From Nannocystis bainbridge (lineage in GTDB: Bacteria > Myxococcota_A > Polyangia > Nannocystales > Nannocystaceae), in contig NZ_JAQNDL010000001.1 of NCBI RefSeq assembly GCF_028368995.1, positions 3,622,001 through 3,686,000 of the forward strand: 64,000 nucleotides of DNA. The letters run 5' to 3'. Positions 45,927-57,100 of the stretch are shown here, one piece after another (within the stretch, counting starts at the first letter, position 1; every line of letters begins with the position of its first letter). Below the pieces are notes generated by a model. That model was not told where the DNA came from and did not search any database. It saw nothing but the letters and a program-made list of their open reading frames with translations. The position numbers were made by a program, and so were the translations under genes.

Positions 45927-47075
45927 ATGATTCGCCTCCTCCCCGCGGCGCTGCTGGTCGGCAGCGCTGCTTGCATCTTCCCGCTCTCGCCCGACCCCAC
46001 CGGCTCCGACCCGGACACCGATGCCTCCGGGAGCACCACCGGCGCCGTCGACCCCGTCACCGGCGAGCCCGACCCCACCGGCGGCCCCGGCACCACCGCC
46101 GCGCCCACCACCAGCGGCGCCACCACCAGCGACGGCAGCGGCGAGCCCTCCACGGGCGGGCCCGACATCACCGGCGACGACCCCTCGCCGGCCCCGATCG
46201 TCACCGAGGTGTGGGAGTTCGACGCCATGGACCTCGGTGACGTCGACGGCGACGGCCGCCTCGACCTCGTCACCTCCGGCACCGGCGCTCCCCCGCGCAT
46301 CACCGTCTACCCCGGCCGCGGCGACGGCAGCTTCGACCGCGACGCCGCCGTCGACAGCCCGCTGTTCGGCTTCTCGCAGTTCGTCGTCGCCGACGTCACC
46401 GGAGACGGGCGCGCCGACGTCCTGGCCCATGGGACAGGTAGCCCGCCGCGGATCACCGTCTACGCCGGCGGCGACGACCTCACCGTCTCCGAGCTGGCCA
46501 CCACCCAGCTCTTCACCTTCAAGCACATGCACGCGGGCGACCTGACCGGCGACGGCCACGCCGACCTCCTGATCGGCGACGGCGACAGCTTCATGCCGTG
46601 GGTCCAGGTGTGGCCGGGCACCGAGAGCGGCATCGCCGACGCGCCGCTCTCCGCCGTCAATCCATGGGCCTACGCCCTGCTACGCAGCGGCGACGTCACC
46701 GGCGACGGCCACCTCGACCTCGTCACCGCCAGCACCGGCTCCCCGCCGCAGTTGTACGTCCACCCCGGCGACGGCGCCGGCAACCTCGGCGAGCCGCAGA
46801 TCGCGGAGATCTTCAACCTCTCATGGTTCGACCTCGGCGACTTCGACGGCGACGGCCTCGCCGACGCGGCGACCGACATCCCCGGCAACGCCTGGCGCTT
46901 TCAAGTCTACCTCGCCACCCAGGGCGGCTGGACCGACCCGGTCGCCCACGACGGCTTCAACTTCGTGCGCTTCGAGCTCGGCGACCTCGACGGCGACGGC
47001 CGCGCCGATCTCGTCGCCCAGGCCGCCGGTTATCCGCCCCGCGTCGAGGTCTACCTCGGCGCCGCGCTGCCCTGA
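45927..47075 (+). CDS. FG-GAP repeat lipoprotein
   Basis: From the ATG at 45927 the product is 382 residues. The leader ends in VGSAAC (lipobox), then a Thr/Gly/Pro-rich linker (about 20-95). At least five repeats of the FG-GAP/VCBS type follow, each with a calcium-binding loop D-x-D/N-G-D-G-x-x-D (DLGDVDGDGRLDL, DVTGDGRADV, DLTGDGHADL, DVTGDGHLDL, DFDGDGLADA, DLDGDGRADL). This predicts a beta-propeller tethered to the outer surface. A palindromic unit (46421-46438) overlies one GTGSPPRI strand without length change. Confidence 0.88.
   Translation: MIRLLPAALLVGSAACIFPLSPDPTGSDPDTDASGSTTGAVDPVTGEPDPTGGPGTTAAPTTSGATTSDGSGEPSTGGPDITGDDPSPAPIVTEVWEFDAMDLGDVDGDGRLDLVTSGTGAPPRITVYPGRGDGSFDRDAAVDSPLFGFSQFVVADVTGDGRADVLAHGTGSPPRITVYAGGDDLTVSELATTQLFTFKHMHAGDLTGDGHADLLIGDGDSFMPWVQVWPGTESGIADAPLSAVNPWAYALLRSGDVTGDGHLDLVTASTGSPPQLYVHPGDGAGNLGEPQIAEIFNLSWFDLGDFDGDGLADAATDIPGNAWRFQVYLATQGGWTDPVAHDGFNFVRFELGDLDGDGRADLVAQAAGYPPRVEVYLGAALP
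46421..46438. repeat. Palindromic unit inside a FG-GAP repeat
   Basis: The reading is cctg-gcccatggga-cagg, perfectly symmetric. The sister repeat of the protein has the same length there. Confidence 0.6.
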
Positions 47076-47080
47076 TGCGA

Positions 47081-47098
47081 CCTGTCCCGCGAGACAGG
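47081..47098. repeat. Palindromic unit right after the FG-GAP gene
   Basis: The reading is cctg-tcccgcgaga-cagg. It begins six bases after the stop and lies between convergent genes. Confidence 0.7.
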
Positions 47099-47109
47099 TC
47101 ACGCATCCT

Positions 47110-47901
47110 TCAGCCCAGCGCCGCCAGCATCGTCGGGTTGTCGATGAAGTAGTGGACGCGACGCACCAGCCCGTCGCGGACCTGCCACACGTGGGCGATC
47201 GGCACGTCGTAGCGGCGGCCGTGGGCCCTTTCGGTCCCGCGGGTGCGGCCGAGCGCCACCACGTGCTCCCCGGCGTCGATGAAGCGCTCGAGCGCCAGCG
47301 TCGAGTCGAGCGCCTGCATCAGCCGCGCGAAGCACTGCTGCAGCCCCGTCTGGCCCTCGTAGTGCCCGCCCCACGGCACCTCCGTGGATTGATCGATCTG
47401 CACCTCGGGCGCGAACAGGGCCAGCGCCGCCGCCAGGTCGCGGCGAGTGAACGCCGCGTACACCTGCTTCACCACCTCCACGTTCGCGCGCCCCTCCGTC
47501 GCCCCCGGGAACCACTCCACCTGCTGCTCGCCGCGGCGGCCGTGGTACACGACCCGCTTGCCGTCGATCCACACGTCGTAGCCGACGCAGCCGGCCGCGC
47601 GCGTGCGCCGGACGAACTCGGGGTACTTCACCGCGCCCTCCTGGGCCCCGCGGACCGCCGCTTGCACGGCGATGCCGTCGAACTCGCGGGCGATGGCCGG
47701 TTCGGCCAGGGACAGCTCGAACGTGCACACCTGGCCGTCGGCCGTGTAATAGGTGCTCCGCCCCGCGCGATAATCGACGTGGTACGACTCGACCCCCGCC
47801 GCCGCCAGGCGCGTGACCACGGTCCCGAAGTCGATCGTGCCTGCGTGGGACTGCCGCGCGCAGTCCTCGATCGTCGCCATATTCACATTCGGATTCGTCA
47901 T
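47110..47901 (-). CDS. DUF1398-SnoaL-like fusion protein
   Basis: From the ATG at 47901 the product is 263 residues. Residues about 1-130 match DUF1398 (FGTVVTRLAAAGVESYHVDYRAGRSTYYTADG, YPEFVRRTRAAGCVGYDVWIDGKRVVYHGRRGE). Residues about 140-260 form a SnoaL/NTF2-like cup (VVKQVYAAFTRRDLAAALALFAPEVQ, HVWQVRDGLVRRVHYFIDN), as in small ketosteroid-isomerase-type enzymes. It follows the MarR gene on the same strand at 19 bases and is probably regulated by it. Function unknown. Confidence 0.8.
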   Translation of the reverse strand: MTNPNVNMATIEDCARQSHAGTIDFGTVVTRLAAAGVESYHVDYRAGRSTYYTADGQVCTFELSLAEPAIAREFDGIAVQAAVRGAQEGAVKYPEFVRRTRAAGCVGYDVWIDGKRVVYHGRRGEQQVEWFPGATEGRANVEVVKQVYAAFTRRDLAAALALFAPEVQIDQSTEVPWGGHYEGQTGLQQCFARLMQALDSTLALERFIDAGEHVVALGRTRGTERAHGRRYDVPIAHVWQVRDGLVRRVHYFIDNPTMLAALG

Positions 47902-47920
47902 ATACCCTTCGCTTGCGCCC

Positions 47921-48388
47921 CTAATCGACGGGGGCACTCGTGATGTGGTGGGTGCGGGCGATCTCCTGCAGCACGCGCATCAGCTCGTCGCGGGCTTGTC
48001 TGGGCAATCGACCGAAGAATTCCTGGTCGTTCGCGTCGGCCAGGGCGGCCAGTCGGGGCACCAGGGCCCGCCCTTCCGCCGTCAAGGCCACCGCCTGCTG
48101 CCGGCGATCGACCTGCGACGGCGAGCGCGTCGCCAGCCCCTTGCTCTCGAGGCGGTCGATCAGCTTCGACACGGCCCCCTTCGTCATCCCCAACGACTGC
48201 ACCAGCGCCCCCGGCGAGCCGCTGTCGGGGCCGTAGAGCTCGCGCAGTACCACCCACTCCGACACGCTCACCCCCGACGCCTCGACCTTGAGGCGAAACG
48301 CGTGGGACACCTGGTTGGACACCAGCCGCAGCCAGTAGCCCAGGTGCGCCGCGAGCCCGCTGACCTCCTCTTGCGCCCCAGCCGTCAT
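47921..48388 (-). CDS. MarR-family transcriptional regulator
   Basis: From the ATG at 48388 the product is 155 residues. The winged helix shows VSVSEWVVLRELYG, LVQSLGMTKGAVSKLIDRLESKGLATRSPSQVDRRQQAVALTAEG, the MarR recognition helix and DRR wing. It sits directly behind a promoter whose spacer is an exact palindrome, and upstream of the DUF1398-SnoaL gene, so autorepression of a two-gene operon is expected. MarR proteins release DNA on binding small aromatic ligands or on oxidation; no conserved redox Cys is obvious. Confidence 0.93.
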   Translation of the reverse strand: MTAGAQEEVSGLAAHLGYWLRLVSNQVSHAFRLKVEASGVSVSEWVVLRELYGPDSGSPGALVQSLGMTKGAVSKLIDRLESKGLATRSPSQVDRRQQAVALTAEGRALVPRLAALADANDQEFFGRLPRQARDELMRVLQEIARTHHITSAPVD

Positions 48389-48397
48389 TGCCCGGTC

Positions 48398-48426
48398 GTT
48401 GTAGTTTCCGTGGAAACTATTGTCAA
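48398..48426 (-). promoter_or_regulatory. marR promoter with palindromic operator in the spacer
   Basis: On the reverse strand TTGACA (48426-48421), a 17-base spacer and TACAAC (48403-48398) precede the ATG by nine bases. The palindrome TAGTTTCC-GT-GGAAACTA (48402-48419) fills the spacer, so a bound MarR dimer would block polymerase. The start point would fall at or just before the ATG. Confidence 0.85.
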
Positions 48427-48627
48427 CTTTTTCCCGCGGCGCGCGCCTCGCCGGCGGTTTGGGCGCGGCTGCGAGCACGGCGCCCCGTAATGTCGAGCTC
48501 GGCGAAGCGACCGCTGCCGATGCCGACGGGTAGAGCGCCCAATTATTTCTGTGGGGAAACAAACACTGTTACTATTGGCTTCTTTGTCTCTGCTCGGGAA
48601 TAATGGCTGGGGAGAATCCCAGAGATA

Positions 48628-49527
48628 ATGGATCAGCTACTGGCGATGCGGGTCTTCGCGCGAGTCGTCGAAGCCGGCAGTTTTACGCGCGCCGCGGCCT
48701 CTTTACAGATGCCGAAGGCCACAGTGACCAAACTGGTGCAGGGCCTGGAGGCGCGTCTGCGCGTCCAGCTGCTCGAACGGACCACGCGGCGCGTCACCGT
48801 GACCGCCGACGGCGCCTCCTATTACGAGCATACGGGCCGCCTGCTCGGCGAATTGAGCGACATCGAGGCCACCCTCAGCCACGCGCAGAAGAGCCCGCGC
48901 GGCCGCCTGCGCGTCGACCTGGCCACCGCCACCGCCTGCATGCTCATCATCCCCGCGCTGCCGCGGTTTCAGGCGCTGCACCCCGACATCGAGCTCGATC
49001 TCGAGATCAGCGACCGGCTCTCCGGCCCCATCGGCGAAAATGTCGATTGCGTCATCCGCGGCGCCGCGTATGACCTCGCCCACGTCTCGCGCCGGCTCGG
49101 CGCCGTTCGCTGGGTCACGTGCGCCACGCCCGGCTACCTCGAGCGCCACGGCGCGCCGCAGCACCCGCGCGACCTGGAGGACAGCGAACAGAACCTCGTG
49201 GCCTACGTGCCGCCTGCGACGGCCCGGCCGATGGTGCTGCATTTCGAGCGAGACGGCGAGACCCTCGCCATCAAGGGCCGCTGCCGCCTCTCGATCAACG
49301 ACAGCCAGGCCCACCTCGTCGCCGCCCTCGCCGGCCTCGGCGTGGTCCAGGTCCTCGAGTGCATGGCGCGTCCTCACCTCGAGCGCGGCGAGCTCGTGCC
49401 CGTGCTCACCGACTGGCAGCGCCCGCCCCACCCGATCTACATCATGTATCCGCAAAATCGCCACCTCAGCGCCAAGCTGCAGGTGTTCGTCGATTGGGTC
49501 GCCGACCTGTTCGCCCCACACAGTTGA
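48628..49527 (+). CDS. LysR-family transcriptional regulator
   Basis: The product is 299 residues. The N-terminal winged helix reads MRVFARVVEAGSFTRAAASLQMPKATVTKLVQGLEARL; the effector domain includes PRGRLRVDLATATACMLIIPALPRF and ends with a C-terminal IYIMYPQNRHLSAKLQVFVDWVADLF, the pattern of the CrgA/YafC subgroup. It is divergent from the MarR gene. The 240-base gap is relatively AT-rich and has TACTAT near 48570 as a possible -10. Target unknown. Confidence 0.93.
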   Translation: MDQLLAMRVFARVVEAGSFTRAAASLQMPKATVTKLVQGLEARLRVQLLERTTRRVTVTADGASYYEHTGRLLGELSDIEATLSHAQKSPRGRLRVDLATATACMLIIPALPRFQALHPDIELDLEISDRLSGPIGENVDCVIRGAAYDLAHVSRRLGAVRWVTCATPGYLERHGAPQHPRDLEDSEQNLVAYVPPATARPMVLHFERDGETLAIKGRCRLSINDSQAHLVAALAGLGVVQVLECMARPHLERGELVPVLTDWQRPPHPIYIMYPQNRHLSAKLQVFVDWVADLFAPHS

Positions 49528-49786
49528 CTACCGCGCCGGCCGGTTCGCACGTGTGAATCCCCGATCGCACGGATGGGCGGCTCGCCCTGCTCGCCCGAAT
49601 CATGACACCCGCCCACCTCGACGCCCGTCGCATCGGCGAAACCTCGGCGTGTGGGCGGGGTTTCAGCGGCCATTGTGAGCCCCGCCCATGACACCGCGGC
49701 CGGACGTGTCACGACATTCGGGTCGTGAGCCTCCCGCCCGGCGCGCCGCGATCCTTCGCCACGGCGCCGGCAGCTACCCCGGCATC

Positions 49787-50089
49787 ATGGCGAACATGCA
49801 TTGGCTTGTCCCCTTCATGCTCCTGCTCGGCGCTTGCAACCACGATGGCAGCACCGAGACCGGGTCCTGCTATTACAGCCCGCGCGTCGAGGTGCCGCGC
49901 GATGAATACGACGCCGCCGAGGAGGACGGCGAGCTGCCGCAGGAGGCCTGCGAGGCGCTTTGCAACAAGTACCTCGAAGTCGAGGACTCTGGCGGCCCCG
50001 AGCAGGTGGAGGCGCCCGAGTGCATCGTCGAGGTCCGGGGGGCCGAGCTCGTGACCATGGATTGCCAGGTCCCGACCGGCTGCGCCTGA
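49787..50089 (+). CDS. Small acidic lipoprotein
   Basis: From the ATG at 49787 the product is 100 residues with a lipobox LLLGAC. The mature part is acidic and has several Cys (GSCYYSPRVEV, EACEALCNKYLEVEDSG, PECIVEV, MDCQVPTGC) that could pair. No family recognised; it resembles in style the small exported protein at 38917. Likely outer-membrane-anchored. Confidence 0.65.
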   Translation: MANMHWLVPFMLLLGACNHDGSTETGSCYYSPRVEVPRDEYDAAEEDGELPQEACEALCNKYLEVEDSGGPEQVEAPECIVEVRGAELVTMDCQVPTGCA

Positions 50090-50099
50090 GCGGCGACGG

Positions 50100-50471
50100 T
50101 CAGTCGTTGCTCGTCACCCGCTGGATCGCGTCGAGCAGGTCCTTCGCCTGGAACGGCTTGGTCAGGAACGCCAGCGCTCCCGCGCGGAGGCACTGCTTGC
50201 GCACGTCGTCGTCGCCGTGCGCCGTCAGCACCACCACGGGCAGCCGCGAATCGCGGCGCCCCAGCTCGACCAGCAGATCGACCCCGCTCATGCCCGGCAT
50301 CCGCACGTCGAGCACCAGCGCGTTGATCGCCGCCACCTTGCCCGTCTCGAGGAACGCCTCGGCCGACGGGAACGTCTCGACCAGGAAGCCCGTCGAGCCC
50401 AGCAGGTTGCCGAGCGAGCGGCGCAGCGAGGCATCGTCGTCGACGATCGCAATCATCCGTTCCTCCGTCAT
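50100..50471 (-). CDS. Single-domain response regulator (FixJ-like receiver)
   Basis: The product is 123 residues, a lone receiver: acid pair IVDDDASLRR, phosphoacceptor Asp in VLDVRMPGMSG, Thr in VVVLTAHGD and Lys in LTKPF. There is no output domain, so it should act as a phosphate relay or sink. Its ATG overlaps the stop of the upstream regulator (ATGA), so it is the third gene of the operon that starts with the giant histidine kinase. Confidence 0.93.
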   Translation of the reverse strand: MTEERMIAIVDDDASLRRSLGNLLGSTGFLVETFPSAEAFLETGKVAAINALVLDVRMPGMSGVDLLVELGRRDSRLPVVVLTAHGDDDVRKQCLRAGALAFLTKPFQAKDLLDAIQRVTSND

Positions 50472-51127
50472 CTCGCGCGCGCTTCCTCGCCCGGGCCGAG
50501 CTGCCCGAGTCGGACCGCGAAGCGCACCAGCTCGGCCACCGAGCCCGCGCGCATCTTCTCCATCACCTTCGCCCGCTGCTCCTTGACCGTCGCCTCGCGG
50601 GTCCCGAACTCGGCCGCGATCTGCTTGTTCAGCTGGCCGGCCACCACCCCGCGCATCACCTCGCGCTCGCGGAGCGTCAGCGACTCGTAGCGGCTCGTCA
50701 GCGCCGCCAGGTCGTCGCGGCCCTGGCGGGCCACCCGGTCGCGCTCGATCGCCTCGCGGATCGCCGCGATCAGGCCCGCCGGCTCGAACGGCTTGGTCAT
50801 GAACTCGACCGCGCCCGCCTTCATCGCCCGCACCGACATCGGGATGTCGCCTTGCCCGGTGAGGAAGATGATCGGCAGGGTCACCTGCGCGTCGGACAGC
50901 CGCCGCTGCAGCTCGAGGCCGTCGAGCAGCGGCAGCTTCACGTCGAGCACCGCGCAGCCGCGGGCCTCCGAGTGGTCGGCCGACAGGAAGCTCTCCGCGC
51001 TGGGGAAGGTCTCGACGGCCAGGTCGACCGACGACAGCAGTCGGCTCAGGCTCGTGCGCACGGCCGGGTCGTCGTCGACCACGAAGACCTTCGGTGCAGA
51101 TCGGGGGGAGGTGGAGGTCGCGCTCAT
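50468..51127 (-). CDS. FixJ/NarL-type response regulator
   Basis: The product is 219 residues: receiver (VVDDDPAVRTSLSRLL, phosphoacceptor Asp in AVLDVKLPLLDG, LTGQG, MTKPFEP) and a LuxR-type helix-turn-helix (LTLREREVMRGVVAGQLNKQIAAEFGTREATVKEQRAKVMEKM). This is the FixJ layout and implies a DNA-binding dimer. Its start shares a base with the stop of the giant kinase (TGATG). The kinase is therefore its likely partner. Confidence 0.95.
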   Translation of the reverse strand: MSATSTSPRSAPKVFVVDDDPAVRTSLSRLLSSVDLAVETFPSAESFLSADHSEARGCAVLDVKLPLLDGLELQRRLSDAQVTLPIIFLTGQGDIPMSVRAMKAGAVEFMTKPFEPAGLIAAIREAIERDRVARQGRDDLAALTSRYESLTLREREVMRGVVAGQLNKQIAAEFGTREATVKEQRAKVMEKMRAGSVAELVRFAVRLGQLGPGEEARAR

Positions 51128-54100
51128 CAAGAGCTCCGCGGCGTCGTCCGGGGCAGGGCCGTGAGGGAGAACCCGAATGTAGCACCGACGCCGGACGCGT
51201 TGGAATCGGCCCACAGGCGACCTCCATGTCGCTCGATGATCGACCGGCTGATCGCCAGCCCCATCCCGAGCCCGTTCGCCTTGGTCGTGAAGAACGGCTC
51301 GAACAGGTGCGCCGGGGCCAGCGAGCCGATGCCCACCCCCCAGTCCTCGACCTCCACCACCACGGATGGGTCCGCTTCGCCCCATTCGACGAACGTGCGC
51401 ACTGTGATGCGCCGTCGCCCCGGCTCGACGTCGCGCGACGCGTCGCTGGCGTTGAGGATCAGGTTCAGCACCACCTGTTGCAGCTGGACCGGGTCACCGA
51501 TCACCGGCGGCAGGTTCGGCTGCAGCGAAGTCTCGAGCACCACCTCCGCCTGCAGCAGCTGGCGGCGCACCACCGGCAGCGCCGCGTACACCACCGCCGT
51601 CAGATCGCACGGATTGGTCTCGATCGACGAGCGCGACAGCAGCGCCCGGATCCGCCGCAAGATCTCCCCCGCGCGGTTGCTCTCGCTGGCGATCGCCCCC
51701 AGCGACTCGCGCACGTTGTCGAGCTTTGGTTGCGGCGCCGACAGCCAGTTGGTGCAGGCCGCCGCCTCGGCGATGATCGCCGTCAGTGGTTGATTGATCT
51801 CGTGGGCGATCGACGCCGCCAGCTCGCCGAGCGTGGTGATGCGGGTGACGTGGGCGAGGTCGGTCTGGGCCCGGTGCAGCGCCGACTCGCTGCGCTCGAG
51901 GTCCAGCTCGGCGCGGCGGCGGGCCAGCGCGTTGGCGAACACCTCGCCGAAGATCCGCAGGCGCTGGCGGACCGGGTCGGTCCATTGCATATGGCGCGAC
52001 GTGCAAGCCAGGTTGAGCGACGCGATCGTCGCCCCGCCGACGATCAGCGGCAGCCCGATCACCGACTTGATCCCCATCGCCGTCAGCGCCAGCCGCTCCT
52101 CGGCTTTGTGGTCCGGCATGCGCTGGACGTCGTGGACCGGCACGTCCTCGCCGCGGCGCATCTCCTCCACGCTGTCGGGGAACATCGTCACCGTGTTCGG
52201 CGGCAGCCCCACCCCCGACTTGGCCCACGTGTGCGTCGTGACCGCGTCGTGGCCGGTGACCGGGAACCAGAAGATGAAGATGCTGTCGACCTCGAAGAAC
52301 GCGCCGAGCTGGGCCAGCATCGCGTCGATCTCGGCGTCGAGGCGGTCGGTCGGCGACGCGGCCAGGCGGCTCGAGACGAGCGAGCGCAGCGTCCAGAACC
52401 TGACCCGCGAGTCGAGCTCCTCCTCGGCCTGCTTGCGATCCTCGATGTCGGTGCTCGTGCCGTACCACTCGACGATCCCCTGCTCGTCGTAGAGCGGCTG
52501 GACCCGCGTCAAGAACCACCGGTACGCCCCGTCGGCGCGGCGCAGCCGGGCCTCGAACGAGCCCGGCTCGCCCGACTGCACCAGCCGCTGCCAGTGCGAC
52601 CTGGCCGCCTCCGTATCGTCGGGGTGGGTCGCGCTCGGGTGGCGCTGCGCCTGCGCCTCGGCCAGCGACAGCCCGGTGTAATCGAGCCACTGGCGGTTGA
52701 AGAACATCGCCGCGCCGTCGGGCCGGGCCGACCACGCCAGCGTCGGGATCGTGTCGATGATGCGCGTCAGTCGGTCCTCCGAGCGACCGGCCTCCGCGTA
52801 GAGGCGCGCGTTCTCCAGCGAGATCGCCGCCTGCGACGCCAGCAGCGTCAGCACCGCGATCCGCTCCGACGTGAAAGCGTGCGGCGTCAGCGTGTTCTCG
52901 AGCAGCAGCACCGCGACCAGCTGCGACGGCTTGGCCAGCGGCAGGCACAGCAGCGAGCGACAGCCGTGCCTGGTGACGTATGGGTCGTCCGCGAACGGGT
53001 GCGCCTGCCGGGCGTCCTCGAGCAGCACGCTCTGGCGGGTGCGCGCCACGTACTGGATCACCGTCTCCGGCAGCGCCTCGGCCGGCGCCGACGGCCCGCG
53101 CAGCTGCACCGTCACCCCGTCCTTGCCGGTCGTCGCCACCGCCGCGACCTCGACCTCGCCGCGGGCCAGCGTCACCAGCACCCCGCGCGTCGCCCCTGCG
53201 CTCTCGACCGTCGTGCGCATCAACGCCTCGATCAACCGGTCGAGCACGATCTCGCTCGACAGCGCCTGCGAGGCCCGGATCACCGCCGCCGCGTCGAGCC
53301 GCTCGAGCAGCGTCTCGCTCGACGGCATCACCGCCGGGCGACCGGCCCGCAGCCGCCGCGCCAGCAGCTCCACCTTGCCGCGCGCCCCCCAGCGGTCGTA
53401 GAGCGCCTGCGCCTCGCGGGTGTACGCCGCCGCGATCGTGGCGAACCCGCGGCGCTCGTGGAAGCGCGCCGCCAGGTCGTTGGCGATCGCCTCGAACTGT
53501 ACGAAGCCGGCCTCGCGCGCCAGCCCGATCGCCCGCTCGTACAGCCGCTCCGCCGCCAGCTCGTGACCCTGCAGGCGGGCCAGCTCCGCCTCGACCAGCG
53601 CCGCCTGGCAGCCGAACGTCGGCGGCGAGTCCACGGCCCAGGTGACCAGCTGGGTGTGATGCGCCGCCACCAGCGCGACGTGATCGCGCCCGGGCGCGCC
53701 GTCGCTGACCGCCGCGTGGGCCAGCGCCGAGTACAGGTGGAACTCGGCCTCCTCGTAGAACAGCGCCGCCAGCTCGATACTCTCGTGGGCCCGTGCGGCG
53801 ATGGCTTGGGCCTCGGCGAAGCGCTCGAGGTGGAAGCAGGCCTGGAGCTCGCGGATCCAGCGAAACACCGCGAGCAGGGCGCCGGGGATCGATCGGTCGT
53901 CGACGAGCCGGGCTTCGGCGGTCGCGGCCGAGGGATCGTCGAGCGGCGCGCGCAGGGTCCGGATCAGCGCGAGCTGGGCCCCGATCAGGTCGACGGCGAA
54001 GGCGTAGCCGGCCCGGCGCGCCACGCCGAGAGCGGCCTCTGCCTCGCGCAGCACCTCGGCCAGCGGGGCCCCCGCGGCCAGGCGGAACGTGATCGCAAAC

Positions 54101-57100
54101 CCGGCGCAGTACGACGCGTAGGTGAGGTCGCCGCTCTCGAGCGCGGTCTCGCCGGCGCGCCACGTGATCGCATGGCTGGCGCGCAGGTGGCTGGTCCACG
54201 GGATCACGTTGGTGGCGAACACCATCTGCACGCGCGCGGCGTAGCGGTCGAGCCCGCGCCGCTCGACCAGGTCGGCGCTCAGCCGGCCGAACCGGTGGCC
54301 GTCGCGATAAGCGGCGAAACGCGGACCGATCACCGTGCCGAGCAGCGAGAAGGCCAGCGCCGAGCCGTCGGTGATGCCGTGCTCGAGGCTGAGCAGGACG
54401 ATGTGGACGATCAGCAGCGCGTAAAGGTTCTTGTCGGCGAAGTACGCCGGCGTGGTGAACAGCGACAGCACGTCGACCGTGGCGCGCCGCCCCGGGTCGG
54501 TCATCGGCGGCAGGTCGAACAGCGACTCGATCGTGCGCTCGCCCATGCGCGCGCGCATGCCCTGGTACTGCGCCCGCACCTCCGCGTCGGTCGGCGCCGG
54601 CGGCAGCGCGATGCCGACGCTGCGCAAGTAATCGAGGCAGATCGGCACCACCCGATCGAACCTGTCGGAGGTCGTGTACAGGTGGACCTGCATGCACACG
54701 ATCGCCGCCCGCTCGATCGGGTCGCTCACGTGCGAGGCCAGCCGCGACAGCCGCGCCTCGGCCGAATCATTGGCCCCGTCGAGCCGCTCGCACTCCGCCA
54801 GCGCCAGCTCGATCGGGAACGTCAGCGCCGGGCAGCGCTGCCAGCGGTCGGCCGGCAGCAGCGCGTTCGCCTGCGTCAAGTAGCGGTGCGCCTGCGCGTA
54901 CGCGCTCGAGGCCCGCGCCCGGCCGCCCGCCAGCAGGTTGAGCTCCGCCAGCAGCAGCCGCTCGTCCTCCGCCGCCACCAGCGACGAGCCGGCGTTGTAC
55001 TGATTGACGACGTCGAACACCGCCTCCTCGCGCCGCTCGCTCGGCGTGCTCGCCAGCAGTCGCTGCGCGATCCGCCGGTGCGCCGCCGGCCGCTCCGACT
55101 CGGCCAGCAGCGCATACGAGGCCTCGCGCACGCGGTCGTGGAGGAACGAGTAGGCGCCGTCGAGCTGGTACACCAGGCCCGAGCGGATCGCCTCGGCCAG
55201 CGCCGCGTGGATGTGCTCGCCGTGCACGACCTCGAGGATCCGCGCCGGCGCGGTGTGACCGAGGCAAGCCAGATCCTTCAGCGCCTCGCGGGTCGCCGCC
55301 GGCAGGCCGCCGAAGCGCGTCATCATCAGCTCGACGACGTTGTCGGTGAAGTTCTGGGCCTGGATCCGCGCGACGTCCCACGTCCAGCTGCCGCTCACCG
55401 GGTCGAAGCCGATCAGCGCGTCGTCGTAGAGCGCGCCGACGAACTGGATGGCGAAGAACGGGTTGCCGCTGGTCTTCTCGAACACCAGCCGCGCCAATGG
55501 GCGCACGTGCTCGCGGCTGCAGCCCAGCGCCCCGCCGAGCATCTTCTCGAAGTCCTGCACCTGCAGCGGCGGCACCGCGATCTCCCGCAGCGTCGCCCCG
55601 GCCGCGGTCATCCGCGCGATCGCCCGCGCCAGCGCGTGGTCGCCATCCACCTGTTGGTCGCGATAGGCGCCGACCAAAAACAAATGCGTGACCTCGTCCT
55701 GCCCGACCAGGTGCTCGAGCAGCGCCACCGTCGCCTCGTCGGCCCACTGCAGGTCGTCGAGGAACAGCACCAGCGGGTGCTCGGCCGTCGCCAGGACCCC
55801 GAGGAACCGCCGGAACACCGCATAGAAGCGGCTGTTGGCCTCCTCCGGCGCCAGCTCGGCGATCGCCGCCTGCTCGCCGATGACCAGCGCCAGCTCGGGC
55901 ACCAGGTCGACGATCAGCTTGCCGCTCGGCCCGAGCGCGCGCTGCAGCGACTCGCGCCAGCGCCCGACCTCTTCCTCGCTCTGGGCCAGGATCCCCCGCA
56001 CCACGGTGCGCAGGCCGCCGGCGAACGGCGCGTACGGGACCTCGCGCGTCGACTCGTCGGCCTTGCCGCTGGCGAACAGCGCCCGCGCCGGCAGCAGCAC
56101 GCGCCGCAGCTCGCCGACCAGCGACGACTTGCCGGCGCCCGGATAGCCGGTGACCAGCACCAGCTCGCGCGCGCCACCCGATATCGCGCGGGCGAAGGCC
56201 GCCAGCAGCTCGTCGCTCTCGCGCTCGCGCCCATACAGCTTGTCCGGCACGCGGAGCCGCCGCGCCACGTCCTGGGCGCCGAGGCGGAACGGCTCGACGC
56301 GGCCGAACGACTCCCACTCGGCGAGGCAGCGCCGCAGGTCGGTGAGCACCCCGCGCGCCGACTGGTAGCGGTCCTCCGGCGTCTTCGCCAGCAGCTTGAG
56401 CACGATCGCCGACAGCGGCCGCGGCGCATCCGGCACCAGCTCGTGCGGCGGCCTCGGCTCGCGCGCCAAATGCCCGTGCAGCAGCTCCGCCGGGTCGTCG
56501 GCCGCGAACGGCAACACCCCGGTCAGCAGCTGGTAGAGCGTCACGCCGAGCGAGTAGAGGTCGCTGCGCGCGTCGGTCGACCGGTTCATGCGCCCGGTCT
56601 GCTCCGGGGCCACGTACGCCAGCGTGCCCGCCGGCACCGGCCCGCCGACGCTCTGGTGCTCGCGCCGCGACAGCGAGGCGATGCCGAACCCGGTGAGCCA
56701 CACCGCACCGGCGCGCGCGTCGACCAGGATGTTGGCCGGCCGCAGATCCTTGTGGGTGATGCCGCGGTCGTGGGCGCGGTCGAGCGCGATCGCCAGGCCG
56801 ATCGCCGCCCGCAAGAAGGCCGTCGTCTCCCACGCGCGCCCGACCAGCTCGGCCAGGCTGTCGCCGCCCGGATCGCGCAGCAACAACACGAGCCGCCCAC
56901 CGTCGCGCGCGAGCCCCAGCGGCTGCGCGCCCCACGACGGCTCGATGACGTGGCGCAGCGCCAGCTCGTGCTCGAGGCGCGCGACCGGCCCGCGCACGAC
57001 CAGCACCGCCGCCCCATCGCTGCGGCGAGCCGCCCGCGCGAGCCCGACGTCGCCCTCCTGCCACAGCGGCGAGCCGCCCATCAATTCGACGGGGAGGGGC

